Positions 48,181 through 59,944 are shown, counted from the first letter of the stretch. The stretch: 64,000 nucleotides of DNA from Siphonodentalium dalli (GCA_032622095.1 CP136065.1:63533094-63597093); one strand, 5' to 3'. The notes: a model not told the origin generated them from the sequence alone. Numbers and translations are program-made.

Positions 48181-49125
48181 TGCGTCAACAATACAGGCTA
48201 CAGGTCGTACCTTTTATCGGATCATTATGAAATTTGTCATAGCTGTTGACATCAACATTTAGACCGGAATGATTCATTTTGGGGTCATCTTTGATTTCAA
48301 AATTCAATCCATTAGCACGGGCCACAGGTCGTACTGTTTATCTGATCATCATGAAATTTGTCATGGATGTTAATATTGACATGTAGATGGGAACGAGTCA
48401 TTTTGGGGTCATTCGGCCCAAAAACATGGCCGCCAGCAGCCATCTTGAATTTTACTCTTTGTATGACTAAATCCTTTAGCACGGGCTACAGGTCGTACCT
48501 TTAGTCTGATCATCATGAAATTTGTCATGGCTGTTGAAATTGGAATGTAGATGGGAACGAGTCATTTTGGGGTCATTCGGCCCAAAAACATGGCCGCCAG
48601 CAGCCATCTTGAATTTTACTCTTTGTATGACTAAATCCTTTAGCACGGGCTACAGGTCGTACCTTTAGTCTGATCATCATGAAATTTGTCATGGCTGTTG
48701 AAATTGGAATGTAGATGGGAACGAGTCATTTTGGGGTCATTCGAACAAAAAACATGGACGCCAGCGGCCATTTTTTATTTCAAAATTCAATGCATTAGCA
48801 CAGGCTACAGGTCGTACTGTTCGTCTGATCATCATGAAATTTGTCATGGATGTTAATATTGACATGTAGATGGGAACGAGTCATTTTGGGGTCAATCGGC
48901 TAAAAAACATGGCCGCCAGCAGCCATCTTGGATTTTACTCTTTGTGTGACTAAATCCTTTAGCACAGGCTACAGGTCGTACCTTTAGTCTGATCATCATA
49001 AAATTTGTGATGGATGTTAACAATAACATGTAGATGGGAACGAGTCATTTTGGGGTCATTCGGCTAAAAAACATGGCCGCCAGCAGCCATCTTGGATTTT
49101 ACTCTGTGTGTGACTAAATCCTTTA
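48181..49125. repeat. ~164-bp tandem array with CATGGCCGCCAGCAGCCAT palindrome
   Basis: caggtcgtac begins units near 48201, 48325, 48489, 48653, 48808 and 48972. Each has tgatcatcatgaaatttgt, agatgggaacgagtcatttt and catggccgccagcagccat. The middle units are nearly identical; the outer ones are diverged or short. Confidence 0.92.
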
Positions 49126-49576
49126 CTGCTATTCTTTACAAAGTTAAGCTACAGTGTCATTGCCACTTTCATTCTATAGATTCTGGTTAATGTCGAAGAT
49201 CCGACCCATTATCCGCTATAACGGAGTTTAAAGGCCTATCCTATCCCATCAACGTTTACATAACTGCTGAAGATGTCTTATAAAATTAGTACCGACTCCA
49301 TCGTGGAATTTTTAAAGCTAATTGTGGCGAGAATGTATAATATTTGTTCTAACCTCTATATGAATTGTCAAATGGGAATTTTAATAAAAATAAGAATATC
49401 ACATTGTTTGCATTAAATCTGAAGAATGCGAACGCGTCTTTTATCATTTACATACTATTGACCAAAACGTGGTTACTGCTAGTTACACAGCATAATCTAT
49501 TCGAATTTTAAACATATAATCTAGATTATAGTACAACATTGTGATATGTCCGATGATTATAGCATTCTTTGTTGTA
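49126..49576. other. No gene recognised
   Basis: AT-rich, with no supported feature. Confidence 0.5.
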
Positions 49577-49976
49577 GATCATGCCACGAATATCTACCCT
49601 AGCTACGCCCGTAGAGATCATATTCCACCAGTACAGAACCATGGAAACTGTTCGATGTTCTGATGGGGAAGTTATAACAATGAATAAACACGACAGGAAA
49701 TATACTGGTTTGTTAACACTAGTTCCTCAATAATCTACTTCACATTGGGGTGGCCCCAGCTCGATATTGCATAGTAAAATCGCTCACAAAGTATACATCG
49801 TGCAATTACGAGTAGGGGCCTTCGCCAACAGTGAATTACATTATTTAGGAACAGGTAGTAACTAAGAAATATATTACCCGCACTGTTTTTTTTTCTCAAT
49901 ATTATACACTTCCCTGTCACAATATGTTCCCATGTTTTCTACGGCCATAGCTAGATTAGAGATTTGTGGCTTGATC
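49577..49976. mobile_element. hAT-like MITE, GATCATGCC family, copy 2
   Basis: Left gatcatgccacgaatatcta, right inverted gatcaagccacaaatctcta. The interior matches 36341-36898 in several blocks (ggaacaggta, cctt..cc.acagtgaa). No clear target duplication. Confidence 0.7.
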
Positions 49977-50000
49977 TGGGACATCATTATGTTCGTCAGT

Positions 50001-50287
50001 GGGGCTTCGGTAGCTCAATCGGTTAGGGGTACAACTCCAATCCGTCTCGCCCTCCAGCGCTGGTGATACGGGTTCAAATCCACATGTTTCCATCGTGGAC
50101 TTTGTAACTCGAAATCGTTATCCGGTGGAGTTGCTAGTTACTCGCCGATGGCCGGCGGTTTGCCGCACATGGTCGACGAGTTTATCAGCATTGAACTCAC
50201 TGTTAGATTAGCAGTAAGTGTGCGGATGTCGTGATATGGCCTTAGTTGGTGAAAGCGACACTAAATCCCAATCAATCAATCAATCAT
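50001..50287 (+). mobile_element. tRNA-derived SINE
   Basis: A box TAGCTCAATCGG near 50011 and B box GGTTCAAATCC at 50071-50081 match the internal RNA polymerase III promoter of tRNAs. A ~150-bp non-tRNA body follows, then gaaagcgacactaaatccca and an ATCA simple-repeat tail (50269-50287). The stem pairing is not that of a working tRNA. Confidence 0.82.
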
Positions 50288-50454
50288 TCGATATCTACGA
50301 TGAAGCGGATTACAATTGATGAAGCATTCCACACACGAGCGTGGGCATAAATTCCGCCACACGAGGGTAATAGAACGAAGCTTTTACATAAACACCAGCA
50401 TCTAGAAAAACCGATATCTATACTACCCTTTTAATACAAAATGAATTTCCCCGT

Positions 50455-50685
50455 GCATTCAGTTATCAAAGTATACATTGGAATGGTCTATTATTCGTTT
50501 GATGGATGTTCAGGTAATAAAAACAGACGACAGACAGGCGAGAAGATAATACAAGTGCACATCTATTAATTGATGGGAAATGTTTAGATAATAAGTACAA
50601 CAAGCGATTGTTGAATTTATTATCTGAACATTTCCTTAGGGAACTATACTCGGCAATGAGTATAAAGTACAGATAGGGTTAAAGA
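50455..50685. repeat. GTTCAGATAATAAG dispersed repeat, copy 3
   Basis: cattggaatggtctattatt at 50478, then atgtttagataataagtac / ttgaatttattatctgaacat. Confidence 0.65.
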
Positions 50686-51170
50686 TGTATTCAGGGTACC
50701 ATACTTCCAGTTACAAGAACGTACAGATCTAATGTGGCTGCAAACAACATGTGACTTATAAGCAACAGCTCTATTTACCAAAACAATATATTTTTTATTA
50801 AACAATTGAATTAAATAATTAGTTCTTTCCCTCTAAAACACACAACTCTATGTGAAATAATTGGGGAAGACCTTTTTTAAATCACCTTTGTCATTTGAGA
50901 GTGCCTGCCCTAGCATTGATAAGTTGGTAATGGAGTTAATGAAGAATACTTGAGTCGATCCTTGCATGTGATCACACTGGTGAAAGCTTCACTTTTGTGG
51001 ATGTATAGTTGAGTTATCCCTCTTTTGTTATATTGACCAAGGTATGTTTTATGGATGAAATTCACATGGTTGGGGATGAAGTTTCATACGATTGTGGATA
51101 TCGAACTTTTTCGATCCGCTGCTGCTTGACGCCTGGAATAATGGCATCGTTACAATATTAGCGAGGCTAG
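50686..51170. other. No gene recognised
   Basis: AT-rich; no supported exon or repeat. Confidence 0.5.
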
Positions 51171-51174
51171 TTAA

Positions 51175-51408
51175 CCCTTCCATGACTGGAACTTCCTGAA
51201 ATTTTGCGAAAACCCTGTGCCATAGGATTCTCTTAAGTATGCGAGTCTCCCATATGGAGCCCAGCATATATACGAGAATACATTGGCCTAACAATAATTA
51301 CCATAACCTTGTAAACCAGTACATTGTCGTATATATGCGATACTCCCTATCTGAGACTCGCATATACAAGAGAATGCGCTGGCTCAGGATCTTTAATGCT
51401 GCACCAGC
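51175..51408. mobile_element. TTAA double-hairpin MITE, right end lost
   Basis: TTAA at 51171-51174, then CCCTTCCATGACTGGAACTT, followed by two hairpins. Similarity stops at 'gctgcaccagc' before the expected right end. Confidence 0.75.
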
Positions 51409-51509
51409 CAACTAGATTTGTTCATGTTTTTGAGATTCAGCAGCCAGGTTTGGTCTTCAGATATAATTTCAGGTTCACTGAACTCATACGGCGAAATCGA
51501 TCAGATCAT

Positions 51510-51592
51510 TCGATGGGAGCATGGTGGATTCGATGGGAGCATGGCGGATTCGACGCGAGCAATGCATAGTGGATTCGATGGGTGCACAACGA
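51510..51592. repeat. ~20-bp minisatellite, about four copies
   Basis: ggattcgatgggagcatggt-like units repeated, one with an insertion (acgcgagcaatgcata). Confidence 0.75.
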
Positions 51593-52025
51593 GGGTTCGA
51601 GCGTTTGTAATCCATTCTGTTGTTATTAATGAAGTTTATGCATAACGACGAAAACCGACTATATCTCAATGCCAGTAATAAAAATCAAATTAACTGAACT
51701 AGTGTGGGAGGATACATACAGACAGTTCCTATCACAGTAAATAGAGGATCTCACATGAGTTTCTATTTTATACGGAATTTATCAACCGAGTTCACTAAAT
51801 TCGATTTGAGCCGAGGTTTACCGAGGCTTAAATAGAATTTAGTGGACGAGGTTGATAAATTACGTATAAAATAGGACGAGTGTGAGATACTTTTTATCAC
51901 ATGATAAAATAAACGCGAAGCAATGCGAAATATCCATCGAAAACCAACGATAAAAACCGCAGCGATCGCAAGTCATTTGAAGAACGATGTGACGTCATCG
52001 CACGCGCTGATATTAAACGTGTCTC
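51593..52025. other. No gene recognised
   Basis: Contains an imperfect inverted repeat: ctcacat.agt..ctattttata / tataaaatagga.gag.gtgagat (51750-51895), possibly a decayed MITE. Nothing coding. Confidence 0.45.
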
Positions 52026-52289
52026 TAAGGGTGCATTTACATTGCTATAGAACTGCACATAGATCTACACGCAGACTAGTGTAAACGGGTTGATATAGAA
52101 ATGCACACAGAAAGAAAACGGTATTAGTTCGTGTGAGCAAAAGTCGTGTCCGCTATACGTCACGGTCAACGCCGAAGCATTGCGACAGGCAAATCTGTTT
52201 TAATTAATTGTTACTCGGGCTTGGCGAATGTGTTTTAGTTTTCGTTGTCATTTCAACCCGTGTAATTCGAATATTGAACACGGACAGGG

Positions 52290-52700
52290 ACGTGGAAACT
52301 TTGGTCAAAATTTTCAACAGTTGGAAATTTCATACCTGACACGACATTAGCTGTAATTTCCAAACCAACAATAGGTTGAAAATGATCTTGTAGTTTGATT
52401 TTCAAACATTTTATTGGGGGGGGGGGGGGAGTTATTGTTTTCGGACCAATATTTGCATAATCTCCTACTTTTTATCAAAATTTTGGACTGGAATGGCCAT
52501 CAGCTGGAAATTTTCCAACCTTATCAGGGGGGCGGGTGTCAGGTTGGAAATTTCAGACACTTGGAAAGATTGTGTCCTGATCCCTCCCCGTGGCCAGTCA
52601 AAAACTGCTAGTTAATTTAATAAAACAATATTGTCCTACATTTGGTCAACATTGTCATTGGAATTATCATCTGTTGGAAATTTTACTACATTTGGTTAAA
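52290..52700. repeat. Dispersed TTGGAAATTTC repeat, copy 1
   Basis: Blocks ggaaatttcatacctg, tcttgtagtttgatt, tattggggggg, ggaaattttccaacctta, gtggccagtcaaaaact and catttggtcaacattgtcat recur in order at 57040-57420. Confidence 0.8.
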
Positions 52701-52777
52701 TAAATGGTGTTGTAGGGTGGATACCCATTCCATAGAGATCCAAAATGGCCACCGCCCAGATGGTGTCAAACAGGAGA

Positions 52778-52780
<3 letters not shown>

Positions 52781-52849
<69 letters not shown>
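52781..52849. repeat. (AT)n microsatellite
   Basis: 69 bases of uninterrupted AT alternation. Confidence 0.98.
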
Positions 52850-52852
<3 letters not shown>

Positions 52853-53461
52853 GATCACCTGAAATCCTAAATATTGGTGGAATCTCCATCTAAAGCTATA
52901 TGTGTGCTCTCTAGCCTCTATTTGTGTATACTGTTCTTTATTGTGTATTCCTATGCGATTTTCATTCTTTCTTCGAACCATTATCAAGTGGTATAAGGAT
53001 ACACTTTAAATACATGCGGCACATACCATATCGCTGTTGTCTGCTGATGGTAGATCCATTTTTATGTCTGGCCTATACTGAAACGACTCGTAGTGAATTG
53101 TCAATTACCAGAGTACTGATCAGCGCGCGTTCACTATTAGTAATCATATTGTGATCACAGTAATGCGCGACACGTGACTTCATACAGATCTGTATACAGT
53201 TCTGTATCAGTGTAAATGCACCCTTATCGATAATTATGAAACTGCTTTTATGGGCAAATTATGTGATAAAATGTGTTATTATCTTATTAATCAATGAGTA
53301 TAGTTTCATATGCTGACAGCTGTAAAACAGATATTCCAATCTGACAAAACATTCATGTTGGTAATTGTGTCCAGTATATTAATTTGTCAGAAGTTCATGC
53401 AGCCTCCGATAAATATAATCCATACCTTCAAAACAGTTATCTCATATATATTTTGAAGACC

Positions 53462-53503
53462 TCTGTCTGTCTGTCTGTTTGTTTGTCTGTTTGTCTGTTT
53501 GTC
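53462..53503. repeat. (CTGT/TTGT)n microsatellite
   Basis: Tetranucleotide ctgt/ttgt repeats leading into a 'gatcgggacgaaacttggta' block. Confidence 0.9.
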
Positions 53504-53579
53504 ATTTATACAAATCTACGATTCTCGACCGATCGGGACGAAACTTGGTACGTGTGTGTAGTTTGACCAGGCGGTGGAC

Positions 53580-53925
53580 GTTGTCGTATTGTCGAGCCCG
53601 TGCGGCGCCCGCTTCGTGCATGCGCAGACGAGATCTCGGAAACGGGTGGAGCTATCGACTTGAAATTTGCTATGTGAATGTATCTTGCCCCGGATACGAA
53701 TTTTATCGGGTCGCCGAGCCCGTGCGACGCCAGCTTCGCGCATGCGCAGACGAGATCTCGGAAACGGGTGGAGCTATCGACTTGAAATTTGGTATGTGAA
53801 TGTATCTTGCTCCGGATACGAATTTTATCGGGTCGCCGAGCCCGTGCGACGCCAGCTTCGCACATGCACAGACCAGATCTCGGAAACGGATAGAGCTATC
53901 AACTTGAAATTTGGTTTTTGAATAG
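53580..53925. repeat. ~122-bp GC-rich tandem repeat, three copies
   Basis: cgagcccgtgcg at 53593, 53714 and 53836 begins near-identical units with catgcgcagacgagatctcg and gagctatcgacttgaaattt. The long frames on both strands are repeat read-through. Confidence 0.9.
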
Positions 53926-53929
53926 CCCG

Positions 53930-55289
53930 GATGAATAGCCCGGACAACGTCGGGCTCATCGGCTAGTTTAATATATAAGTTTTAAAATACTATGAATATG
54001 CCAGCATTATACACATGAGAGTTGCTTACTGGCAATCTGTGATATATTTTTGTAACAAAAGAAGAATACTGCATAGATATTAAACTATTCTCACAGTGAC
54101 TTTCCCGAAATAAAATTGGCGACAATGTTGGGGTAAACCGTTCATTGGAAACTAACTAGATATTAAATTGGTCTAACGTGTAAGCGGTGTGAATTAGTCG
54201 AATTCATCGATACATTGTAAGTGTTTTCGTTGTAAAGGGGGCAACATATAAATGAAATTGCTTTCTTTTTGGATGTCGTCTTAGATTATGTTACTCAATT
54301 ATGATGTTATTTGGCCAGGGTCGCCACAGTTCATGGTCCTTCCTACCTTCTACGCAAAGGGTTGCCCAATTCCATCAAAATACATGGGCAGACTACCAAA
54401 TTCAATATTCCATACCGCTGTTTTAAAATAAATATATTTCCCCTGTCGAAATAGAATAGTTAGTTGCCAGTTGATTAACTAACATGTTTAATAACAAAGT
54501 GAGTCACAATCTGCTTCCTTTTTGTCACATCAGAGGATAATGTTCGAGATATATGTGGAACAAATCGAAATTTTTACCAAATTTGGTGGCCATTTTGCAA
54601 GGTATCTCGGGTAATATGGTCAATAATTTCTCAATGCAAGACAGCCAAGAGAGTTCAAGACAAGAAACACCTTTATCAAAGATATTTATGTTTTTCTTAA
54701 AAATATGGTGTGGACATGAAAAATAATTTTTTTCAAGTTTGTGATAAAAAAAACCTCCAACATTTCTGGTAACGCAAGTGATTGCAATAGCCACAATTAA
54801 CACAATAATCAGAAATATTAGTATATAGTACATGTTTAGTGGGTATGTTGGCCATTATTAGTCATGGTAAGCGATTGCAGACCCCACTGGTTCAATATCT
54901 ACTATTTAATATTTTGTTGGCCATTTTGGTGGCTATTTTGATCCAACAGTGATAATTTCGGTTATAATTATTGAGGTAGGATAGTTATAGGTAATGGTAT
55001 GCATCACTTACATCGACCAATTCTGTTCATTTCTTGTTGAAATGTGACTAGAGTCCCAATGGCGATTGTTGGTGAACAATTATATCGTGTTCTGTATAAT
55101 CGACTTTTTGAGTGGTCCGAAGGAACTGGGAATTTTAAAAAGTCATAAATCATTGCTTCAATGATCATGAAACATAAACAATAAATCCACTATTCTCCAC
55201 CAGTTCCAAACAGCAGAAACTGATCTAGAAGCTATTAGTGAAACATAGTTAAATTTTCCAGTTCCGGCGGCCTTTTTTGTGGCCATCTT
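53930..55289. other. No gene recognised; scattered 'ttggtggccattttg' fragments
   Basis: ttggtggccattttg-like words at 54581, 54916, 55265 and 55434 suggest a decayed array. The 102-codon minus frame 54525-54833 begins with a hydrophobic stretch, but has no family signature and crosses this repeat. Confidence 0.45.
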
Positions 55290-55559
55290 GGGGGGGGGGG
55301 GGGGGGTTCCAATTTCCCATAAAGTGGTGTCACTGTGCCCTGGCTTCACAAATATATATAGATATTTGTATACTTATGACAATATTGTCTCACTATATTT
55401 CGGATCAAAATGACGCAGTGTCTCGTCTGAAAAACGGCGGCCATATTTGTCGCCAACTTGTCTGGTGTATACGCCGCCATTTGTTTATGTTAAAATTGCT
55501 CAAACGATGAAGCGACATAACAAGAAAGAAAATTACTGAGGTGAAGTTAAGTCATATTA

Positions 55560-55965
55560 TGGAATCCTATTACGGCCACTTGCTAATGGCGCTTTCGGCG
55601 CACTTTTTGTCGCTTTCGGCGCTTTCGGCGCGCGCGCCGAAAGCGACAAAAAGTGCGCCATTAGCGTTGTTTCGGCGCGCGCCGAAAGCGCCGAAAGCGC
55701 CGAAAGCGACAAAATGTGCGCCGATCGGCGCACTTTTTGTCGCTTTCGGCGCTTTCGGCGCGCGCGCCGAAAGCGACAAAAAGTGCGCCATTAGCGTTGT
55801 TTCGGCGCGCGCCGAAAGCGCCGAAAGCGCCGAAAGCGCCGAAAGCGACAAAATGTGCGCCGATCGGCGCACTTTTTGTCGCTTTCGGCGCTTTCGGCGC
55901 ACCGCGCCGAAAGCGACAGAAAGTGCGCCATTAGGGCATTCGGCGCGGTGCGCCATTAGCGCATG
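55560..55965. repeat. GC-rich nested-palindrome element, copy 1
   Basis: After TA: TGGAATCCTATTACGGCC, then about 400 bp built from GCGCTTTCGGCGC and its inverse, alternating with CACTTTTTGTCG / CGACAAAAAGTG and gcgccgatcggcgc. Copy 1 lacks the matching right end; it stops near cgccattagcgcatg. Confidence 0.9.
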
Positions 55966-57039
55966 TATACAATTAAGTATGTGATCAGCCCAGCAGGGGT
56001 GCCGGAAGAGGGGGCAGCTGATCCCCTGCCCTTGACCAAGGGGGCAGGACTTGCCCTTTTTCTGGAGACAGAAAATGCTGTGTTTAATCTCGTGTTTTTA
56101 TAGCAAAATGTAACTTTTTGGGTCCAAATACCACCAATTTCACAAGGAATATTAATTTTTTGTCAAAAACGGCCATAAAAACCGACAAATACCTTTAAAA
56201 TAGGGATTTTTGCCACAATGAATTTATGGTTGTTTTTTCCGAGTTTGCGGAGAAAATTCCCTTTTTTGGGCAGAAAAGTGCCATTTTTGTAGGCTCTCCC
56301 CCCCCCCCCCCCCGATGCCCTTGGATGCTCCCGGCACCTCAGTGCAGATCGGACATGGCCATATGTGTACAATGTATAGGCCTATGTATCAATTTTAAAA
56401 GGGAGGGGCTGAATTTTGCTGTAGATACACCTCTAAATGCTATAATTTGTCATTATTCAGATTTAAAATTATTTATTAATATGGTACTTAACACATGTAT
56501 GAATTTTCACTATAAATGAGTCTAAATATAGTCAAGTGATTAGTATGCATACATTTGAGCAACTTTTTAAGTGAGTGTTGCCGCATGTAATTAAATGTAA
56601 TATAATGAAAAAGTCTGTTAATAATTGAACACCACAACTGACTGTCACTAGCTGTGATAGACTTGCAGTGAATATATTGATTGAGTAATTGGCAATCATG
56701 AATATTTTTGTGGGACAAACCCCAGCTTCTGGCATGATTCAGGGTACGTTCATACGCTGGCAAGTTTGCAAGGTACATTTTTGTGGGCATTTCGTCATAG
56801 AAAGCCACATGGTGCCAGAATATGAACGGAAATATGCACCTAACATGCATCTTTACCAGAGCGAAAGACATCGGAAGTAACATTTATATAGTTCCACTTG
56901 TACTACCAGTGCTACCTCCAAATACCTGTATGATTTATTCTTGTGAGATAATTTGCATGATATTTACAGGCAAATTCCGGTAGCATCGTTACCAGTGGAA
57001 CTACAGAGATTTATTTCGCACGTATACTAGTAGTTAGCC
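55966..57039. other. No gene recognised; poly-C tract
   Basis: Poly-C at 56298-56313. Opposing frames at 56488-56883 (minus, 131 codons) and 56689-56880 (plus, 63 codons) have no recognisable domain. gtagttccacttg / agtggaactac form a short inverted pair (56888, 56993). Confidence 0.4.
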
Positions 57040-57700
57040 CCCCAACTTTGGTCAAAAGTATAACAGTTGGAAATTTCATACTTGCCAAAACATTAGTTGG
57101 AAATTTCACACCAACAATAGGTGAAATATGTTCTTGTAGTTTGATTATAAAACAATTTATTGGGGGGGGGAATGTTCCTATGTTTGGTAAAAACTTTGGA
57201 CAGAAATGGTCATCAGTTGGAAATTTTCCAACCTTAGGGGGGGTAACAGATTGGAAATTTCCAACACTTGGAAAGCTTGTGTCCTGGTCCCTCCCCCGTG
57301 GCCAGTCAAAAACTTCTAGTTAATTTAAGAAAACAATATTGTCATACATTTGGTCAACATTGTCATTGGAATTGTCATCAGTTGGAAATTTTCCAACCTA
57401 AGTGGGGGGGGTGTAGGGTTTAAATTTACAACGGTAGGAAGGCTTGAGGCTAGTGTAGATGTTACGATTTCAAAATTTTCTTGTTAAGATTTCTAAATTT
57501 TCGCACACCGGATCGAACCATGGTCGGCCCGGTGTGTCATTGCCCCACATCCACATGGCCAATACAAAACTGCTAATTAGTTTAGCAAAACAATATTTTA
57601 CTACATTTGGTCAAATTTGTGGACAGAAATGGTCATCACTTGAAGAATTTTCCAACCTGAGGGGAGTATGAGGTTTGAAATTTTCAAATAACTAATAAAT
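57040..57700. repeat. Dispersed TTGGAAATTTC repeat, copies 2 and 3
   Basis: 57040-57420 matches 52290-52700 block by block. 57550-57680 is a further partial copy. G-runs of 8-9 occur at the same place in each copy. Confidence 0.78.
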
Positions 57701-58273
57701 GTTCAGGTTAAAATATCTGTCAATGTTCTCATACCAGGAATATAGAAATATAAAACCATGGCTTATGAATATATTAGAAATTAGGCCTGACTGAGGTTCA
57801 AGGGGGGGGGGGGTGCAAATGGAATTATTCAAAAACTTGTGTTGGTCTGATTCTGACTAAAGGGGGGATGCAGTTGGAATTTCCCAAGGTGGACACCCCC
57901 CCCCCCCAAACATGTAGTTGAAATTGAAGTCAGAAGAACCCCTCCCCCCAGATTGTGCCATGAAACTTTACTCTGCATAGTGCTTGTAGAGATATTATTC
58001 CATCAGTGCAAAACATGGGAACTTTATTTATGTTCTAACATGGAACTTTATAACATTGAACAAACAAGGCAGAGAACATGTTGGACTCTCCGTTACCACA
58101 TCCCTGCATCCATGCGAATGGGGGGGGGTTCAGAGCTGTGGCTTTTGAAGTTCACTCACCTAATTGTAATTCCATATTTCTGATAAAACTTATAGATAAT
58201 TTCACGGTGTGTAAAATTTAGAAAAAAATTGTCAACAATAAACGCCTCCATTTTAATGGCATACAGAAGTTAC
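57701..58273. other. No gene recognised; diverged GATCATGCC fragment
   Basis: 57953-58050 (attgtgccatgaaactttact ... tagagatattattccatcagtgcaaaacatggga) resembles the left end of the hAT-like MITEs at 36341 and 49577, but with no right end. Confidence 0.5.
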
Positions 58274-58275
58274 TA

Positions 58276-58662
58276 TGGAATCCTATTACGGCCACTTGCT
58301 AATGGCGCTTTCGGCGCACTTTTTGTCGCTTTCGGCGCATCGCGCCGAAAGCGCCGAAAGCGACAAAATGTGCGCCGATCGGCGCACTTTTTGTCGCTTT
58401 CGGCGCTTTCGGCGCTTTCGGCGCGCGCGCCGAAAGCGACAAAAAGTGCGCCATTAGCGTTGTTTCGGCGCGCGCCGAAAGCGCCGAAAGCGCCGAAAGC
58501 GACAAATAGTGCGCCGTTACGGCGCACTTTTTGTCGCTTTCGGCGCTTTCGGCGCTTTCGGCGCGTTACTAATGGCGCACTTTTTGTCGCTTTCGGCGCT
58601 TTCGGCGCATCGCGCCGAAAGCGCCGAAAGCGCCATTAGCAAGTGGCCGTAATAGGATTCCA
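58276..58662. repeat. GC-rich nested-palindrome element, copy 2 (complete)
   Basis: 387 bp with exact inverted ends of over 45 bp, starting TGGAATCCTATTACGGCC and flanked by TA (58274-58275, 58663-58664). The inside repeats GCGCTTTCGGCGC palindromes. The frames of 60-136 codons (Ala/Lys/Arg-rich) arise from the repeat in all six frames. Confidence 0.93.
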
Positions 58663-58664
58663 TA

Positions 58665-59680
58665 TCATATGGTACATGGGTACACTTATCTACACTATAG
58701 GCTATCGTCTCCCGCGTTCAGTTATCAAAGAGTAAAAGCCATTTCTAACCAACTTGTGTAATGTGCTCCCAACATTTATAGTGCAGTAGAACATGGTATA
58801 GGTCAAACAAAGGTCACCACCGGACACCCGGAATTTCAAAGTTTTAGGGGAGGGGTCAAACTACCCCTTCTTATCTGAAAAATACTGAAGAAATCGGCTT
58901 AAGTTTGGTTTCTATGTAGTAGATATCAAAGAATGACCATAGTAAATTTCAAGGAAGTACGCGAAATTTCGAATAAAGGTGATTTTTTACGTTTTTGGGG
59001 TTTCTGTAAAAAACACCCCTTCTTATCTGAAAATGCTTTTAAAAAACATTTCTTAAGTGATGTTTTAATGACCAACGTGGTACCCAGGCATGTTTACATT
59101 ATATTTCATGCTCGTACTCGAAAGTTAGTTTAAAAGTGATTTTTTGTGAGCCCCTGGTCCCATTTATGCTGTAATTGCGGAACTTAAGAATTGGGTTTGT
59201 GTCGTCAGCCCGGTGCATCAAACCTTTCGTACGCAATAGTTCGAATAAAACTTGCTAGGCTCCCTAACTATATGAGCCCCCTTTCGCGCTGACACATACA
59301 CCCGTGGACGCGCCATCATTGGACCAGGCCCATATTTTCAGGGAAATTCAATTTGCAACCTTGAAAAAAATGTTACCGAAATTGGGCTCATATTCGACTT
59401 TTGGTAAAAATAACAAATATCCCACTAACTACTGGTAGAATATCTAATTATCAAAACAATTAAAACCTATATTTGCTTTATATTTTCCAACTGATATTGT
59501 GTCAGTTTTGAAATTTCCAACTGTTGAAAATGTTCACCAAAGCTGGGGGTGAGATACTCCGAAACACCCTTGTCGCCATGTCCCTGCATGATTCCAAGTT
59601 AGAAACATACAAACCAAGACACTCTAACCGCGCCGCTGCATGCACCAGCACCGGTTCTCTTCAAATCTGCCATTTCCTTC
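58665..59680. other. No gene recognised; imperfect duplication
   Basis: aaaacaccccttcttatctgaaaa-like text at 58862-58890 recurs at 59010-59035. 'ccccctttcgcgctgacacatac' near 59278 is echoed by 'ccccctttcacagaaacacgtac' near 59998. Confidence 0.45.
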
Positions 59681-59944
59681 ATGAGCTATAGTCGGCTTTA
59701 TTTTTCATTTCTAAAATCGGTCCCCGCGGCCTCTTCATTCGGAATTACCCTCACTGTTCGATTTTCTAATAGACCTCATAACAGAGAACTCAGATTAATG
59801 TTGCATGGGGTCGATCAGAATTGCTCGGCTTTATCGACAAACCTATTGGATTTGAATCGAATATACAGCCAAACAGCCGTTACACTAGAGAAAATGGCTC
59901 CGTTAGTTGACGTGATGTCGGAAATGTTTGTCCCCGTACAATAA
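59681..59944 (+). CDS. Hypothetical ORF or exon, 87 codons, unrecognised
   Basis: Balanced amino-acid composition, unlike the AT-driven frames elsewhere. The second half (from ELRLMLHG to VMSEMF) has regular hydrophobic spacing suggesting a helix or coiled coil. An internal pyrimidine-rich stretch ending ttttctaatag (59771) could be an acceptor, making residues 31-87 a terminal exon. AATAAA overlaps the stop. It may be a gene fragment or a chance frame. Confidence 0.25.
   Translation: MSYSRLYFSFLKSVPAASSFGITLTVRFSNRPHNRELRLMLHGVDQNCSALSTNLLDLNRIYSQTAVTLEKMAPLVDVMSEMFVPVQ

Larger units (their letters stand above)
52028..53224. mobile_element. TA-flanked 1.2-kb inverted-end element
   Basis: Ends AGGGTGCATTTACATTG / AGGGTGCATTTACACTG inverted, extending through atagaactg/atacagaactg. 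TA at 52026-52027 and 53225-53226. It encloses the (AT)n tract and a poly-G. Superfamily unclear. Confidence 0.65.

Noticed and set aside
50001-50081. Functional tRNA gene
   Set aside because: A and B boxes are present, but cloverleaf arms do not pair properly and the sequence continues into a SINE body and tail.
53479-53921. Frames of 75-119 codons on both strands
   Set aside because: Produced by the ~122-bp tandem repeat; overlapping frames are open on both strands and none has a known domain.
56488-56883. 131-codon minus-strand frame
   Set aside because: No recognisable motif, opposed by another open frame, no splice or promoter support; AT-rich chance frames of this size are expected in 64 kb.
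57480-57545. tRNA-like B box on the minus strand (ggttcgatccggtgtg)
   Set aside because: One base short of the consensus spacing, no A box at the right distance, and no SINE body.
55541-58639. Long frames (up to 147 codons) rich in Ala, Lys and Arg
   Set aside because: All six frames stay open because of the GCGCTTTCGGCGC repeat. Low complexity and dependent on the palindromes.
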